Positions 5,732-6,861 of a stretch of DNA of 6,861 nt are shown one piece after another (position 1 is the first letter of the stretch; every line of letters begins with the position of its first letter). Source of the stretch: Bacillota bacterium (GTDB lineage: Bacteria > Bacillota > Clostridia > Clostridiales > Clostridiaceae). The position numbers and the translations under genes are program-made. The DNA is taken from the NCBI GenBank assembly GCA_023424785.1, contig JAFADP010000026.1, positions 1 to 6,861 of the forward strand, read 5' to 3'. Below the pieces are notes generated by a model, which made no database searches, was not told the origin of the DNA, and was given only the letters and a program-made list of their open reading frames with translations.

Positions 5732-6861
5732 ATGAAAATTAGTAAAAACGCAGTATTAAGTTTAGTTGGACTAGCTATAATATTAATAATAGCTTCTATT
5801 GTTGGTTATTATAATGTTAAAGAAAGGGAGTTAGAAGAATTTACTGCATTCATACAATCATGTAAAAATAACTCAGATGAATATTTTTCAGAGTCAAATG
5901 AAGATTATGAAGAATTAATAAATGAGGCAGAAGAGGCTATAGAGAAAAAAGATTATGATTCTTTTTCAAAGCTACAAAAAGAAATTGAAAAGTTCATAGG
6001 TGATATTTCAAGTAAATATACAGAAGAACTTAACGGAAAAATTCAAGAGTTAAGAAGTTTAAATTTATCTTTTTTAGAAAGTAGTATTTCAGAAGTGGAA
6101 AAGTTAATAAGTAGTAAAAACTTTAATGCTGCTAGAAATGCAATAAGTGATATTTACAAGAAAAACTCTAATTTAATACTAGAAAAGAAAAAGAGTGACT
6201 TAAAGGATAGCTTTAAAAAACAAGTAAATTTTGAAGAAGGTAAAAATACGACTTTTGACTTTTTCTTTAATGACTATGACAAAGATGGGATTTATGAAGC
6301 TTTTGTTGTTATTGGTAAAAATGAAAATAATATATTTAAAGGTGAGCTTTGGTTTATAAATAATGATTTATTACAAAAGCTAGAGGATATATCAACTAGT
6401 GATTATAAAAACTTTACTATTGATAATGGTGATATTTTACATTTTGAAGTGCCAAATATAAAAGCAGATGGAAGTAGTACAGCAACTATATGGCAGTTTA
6501 AAGGTAATAAGGTTGAAAAGGTATTAACTACAGATAATGGTTATGTTGTACAAGATAAAGAAGGATTTTTATACCTTATATATACTACAGAAGATATGGA
6601 AGCAACTGAAGAAAATCCAGAAAGCTTCAATGGAAAAACAGTTAAAAGTTATTTTTTATATTATGAAAATGAGTATAAAGAGTATGTAGGAAATGAAATT
6701 TCAAAAGATGAGTTTTTAGGTTATAATAAGGGAAAACAAATATTAGATGAATTAGATAGTAAGTTTAAAAAGAAATTCTCTGAAGCAAAAAGTATAGAAA
6801 TTAATAATATTATTTCTCGTAATAATGGTATTATTCATATAAATTATATTGTAAATAATAA
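5732..6861 (+). CDS. membrane-anchored coiled-coil protein with DxDxDG loop, unknown function, 3' end outside window
   Basis: An ATG at 5732 with GGAGGAAA at 5720-5727 opens a frame of 376 codons that remains open at the window edge. A short basic start (MKISKN) is followed by one hydrophobic helix (about 8-27) with no lipobox Cys, so it is probably a membrane anchor or uncleaved signal with the rest outside the cell. Residues about 30-165 are rich in Glu and Lys with heptad-like spacing, suggesting helical coiled coils. A second region begins with FFFNDYDKDGIYEAFVVIG (177-195): its D181-x-D183-x-D185-G-x-x-E189 loop between hydrophobic strands resembles the calcium-binding loops of FG-GAP/VCBS-type repeats, and aromatic beta-like stretches follow to about 320. 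Near 335-376 another charged helix leads into a new strand region, cut by the window end. It has its own promoter and follows a terminator, so it is probably not part of the sugar operon. I do not recognise the family; a surface stress or wall-associated protein is only a guess. Confidence 0.85.
   Translation, partial: MKISKNAVLSLVGLAIILIIASIVGYYNVKERELEEFTAFIQSCKNNSDEYFSESNEDYEELINEAEEAIEKKDYDSFSKLQKEIEKFIGDISSKYTEELNGKIQELRSLNLSFLESSISEVEKLISSKNFNAARNAISDIYKKNSNLILEKKKSDLKDSFKKQVNFEEGKNTTFDFFFNDYDKDGIYEAFVVIGKNENNIFKGELWFINNDLLQKLEDISTSDYKNFTIDNGDILHFEVPNIKADGSSTATIWQFKGNKVEKVLTTDNGYVVQDKEGFLYLIYTTEDMEATEENPESFNGKTVKSYFLYYENEYKEYVGNEISKDEFLGYNKGKQILDELDSKFKKKFSEAKSIEINNIISRNNGIIHINYIVNN

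Noticed and set aside
1..6861. CRISPR array, tRNA, rRNA or insertion sequence
   Set aside because: No regularly spaced repeats, cloverleaf-like sequence, rRNA-like stretch, transposase frame or terminal inverted repeats were seen on either strand.

Overview
The window is very AT-rich, with codons dominated by AGA, TTA and ATA and strong purine-rich Shine-Dalgarno sites. This points to a low-GC Firmicute, most likely a Clostridium or close relative; I cannot name the species. All seven main genes are on the + strand, packed with gaps of about 17 to 130 bases, and the first and last genes run off the window.

Left part (1-2637): the 3' end of an HPr-kinase-like gene, then a small S24/S26-type signal-peptidase-like serine protease and a one-chain (TM domain plus ATPase) ABC exporter. 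The protease and exporter are 17 bases apart. HPrK-like protein, S26-like peptidase and ABC exporter together resemble the maturation and export end of a ribosomally made, modified peptide (RiPP) cassette; any precursor peptide and main modifying enzymes would lie left of base 1. A hairpin and a possible 23-codon ORF lie between the kinase-like gene and the protease.

Middle part (2704-5603): a LytR-CpsA-Psr (LCP) glycopolymer transferase, UTP-glucose-1-phosphate uridylyltransferase (galU) and a class I mannose-6-phosphate isomerase (manA). GalU makes UDP-glucose, ManA interconverts mannose-6-P and fructose-6-P, and LCP proteins attach lipid-linked glycopolymers to the wall, so this looks like the supply and attachment end of a surface polysaccharide locus. 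It closes with a perfect 22-bp inverted repeat that reaches into the last codons of manA and should act as a terminator.

Right part (5641-6861): a new transcription unit with a good extended -10 promoter and a membrane-anchored, highly charged, partly coiled-coil protein with a DxDxDG acidic loop, unrecognised and cut off by the window end.

Four gaps (before the LCP gene, galU, manA and the last gene) carry a similar TGA-[T/C]A[T/A]AAT extended -10 motif, so several genes may have their own promoter rather than forming one operon. The most interesting part is the left peptide-maturation-like cassette.
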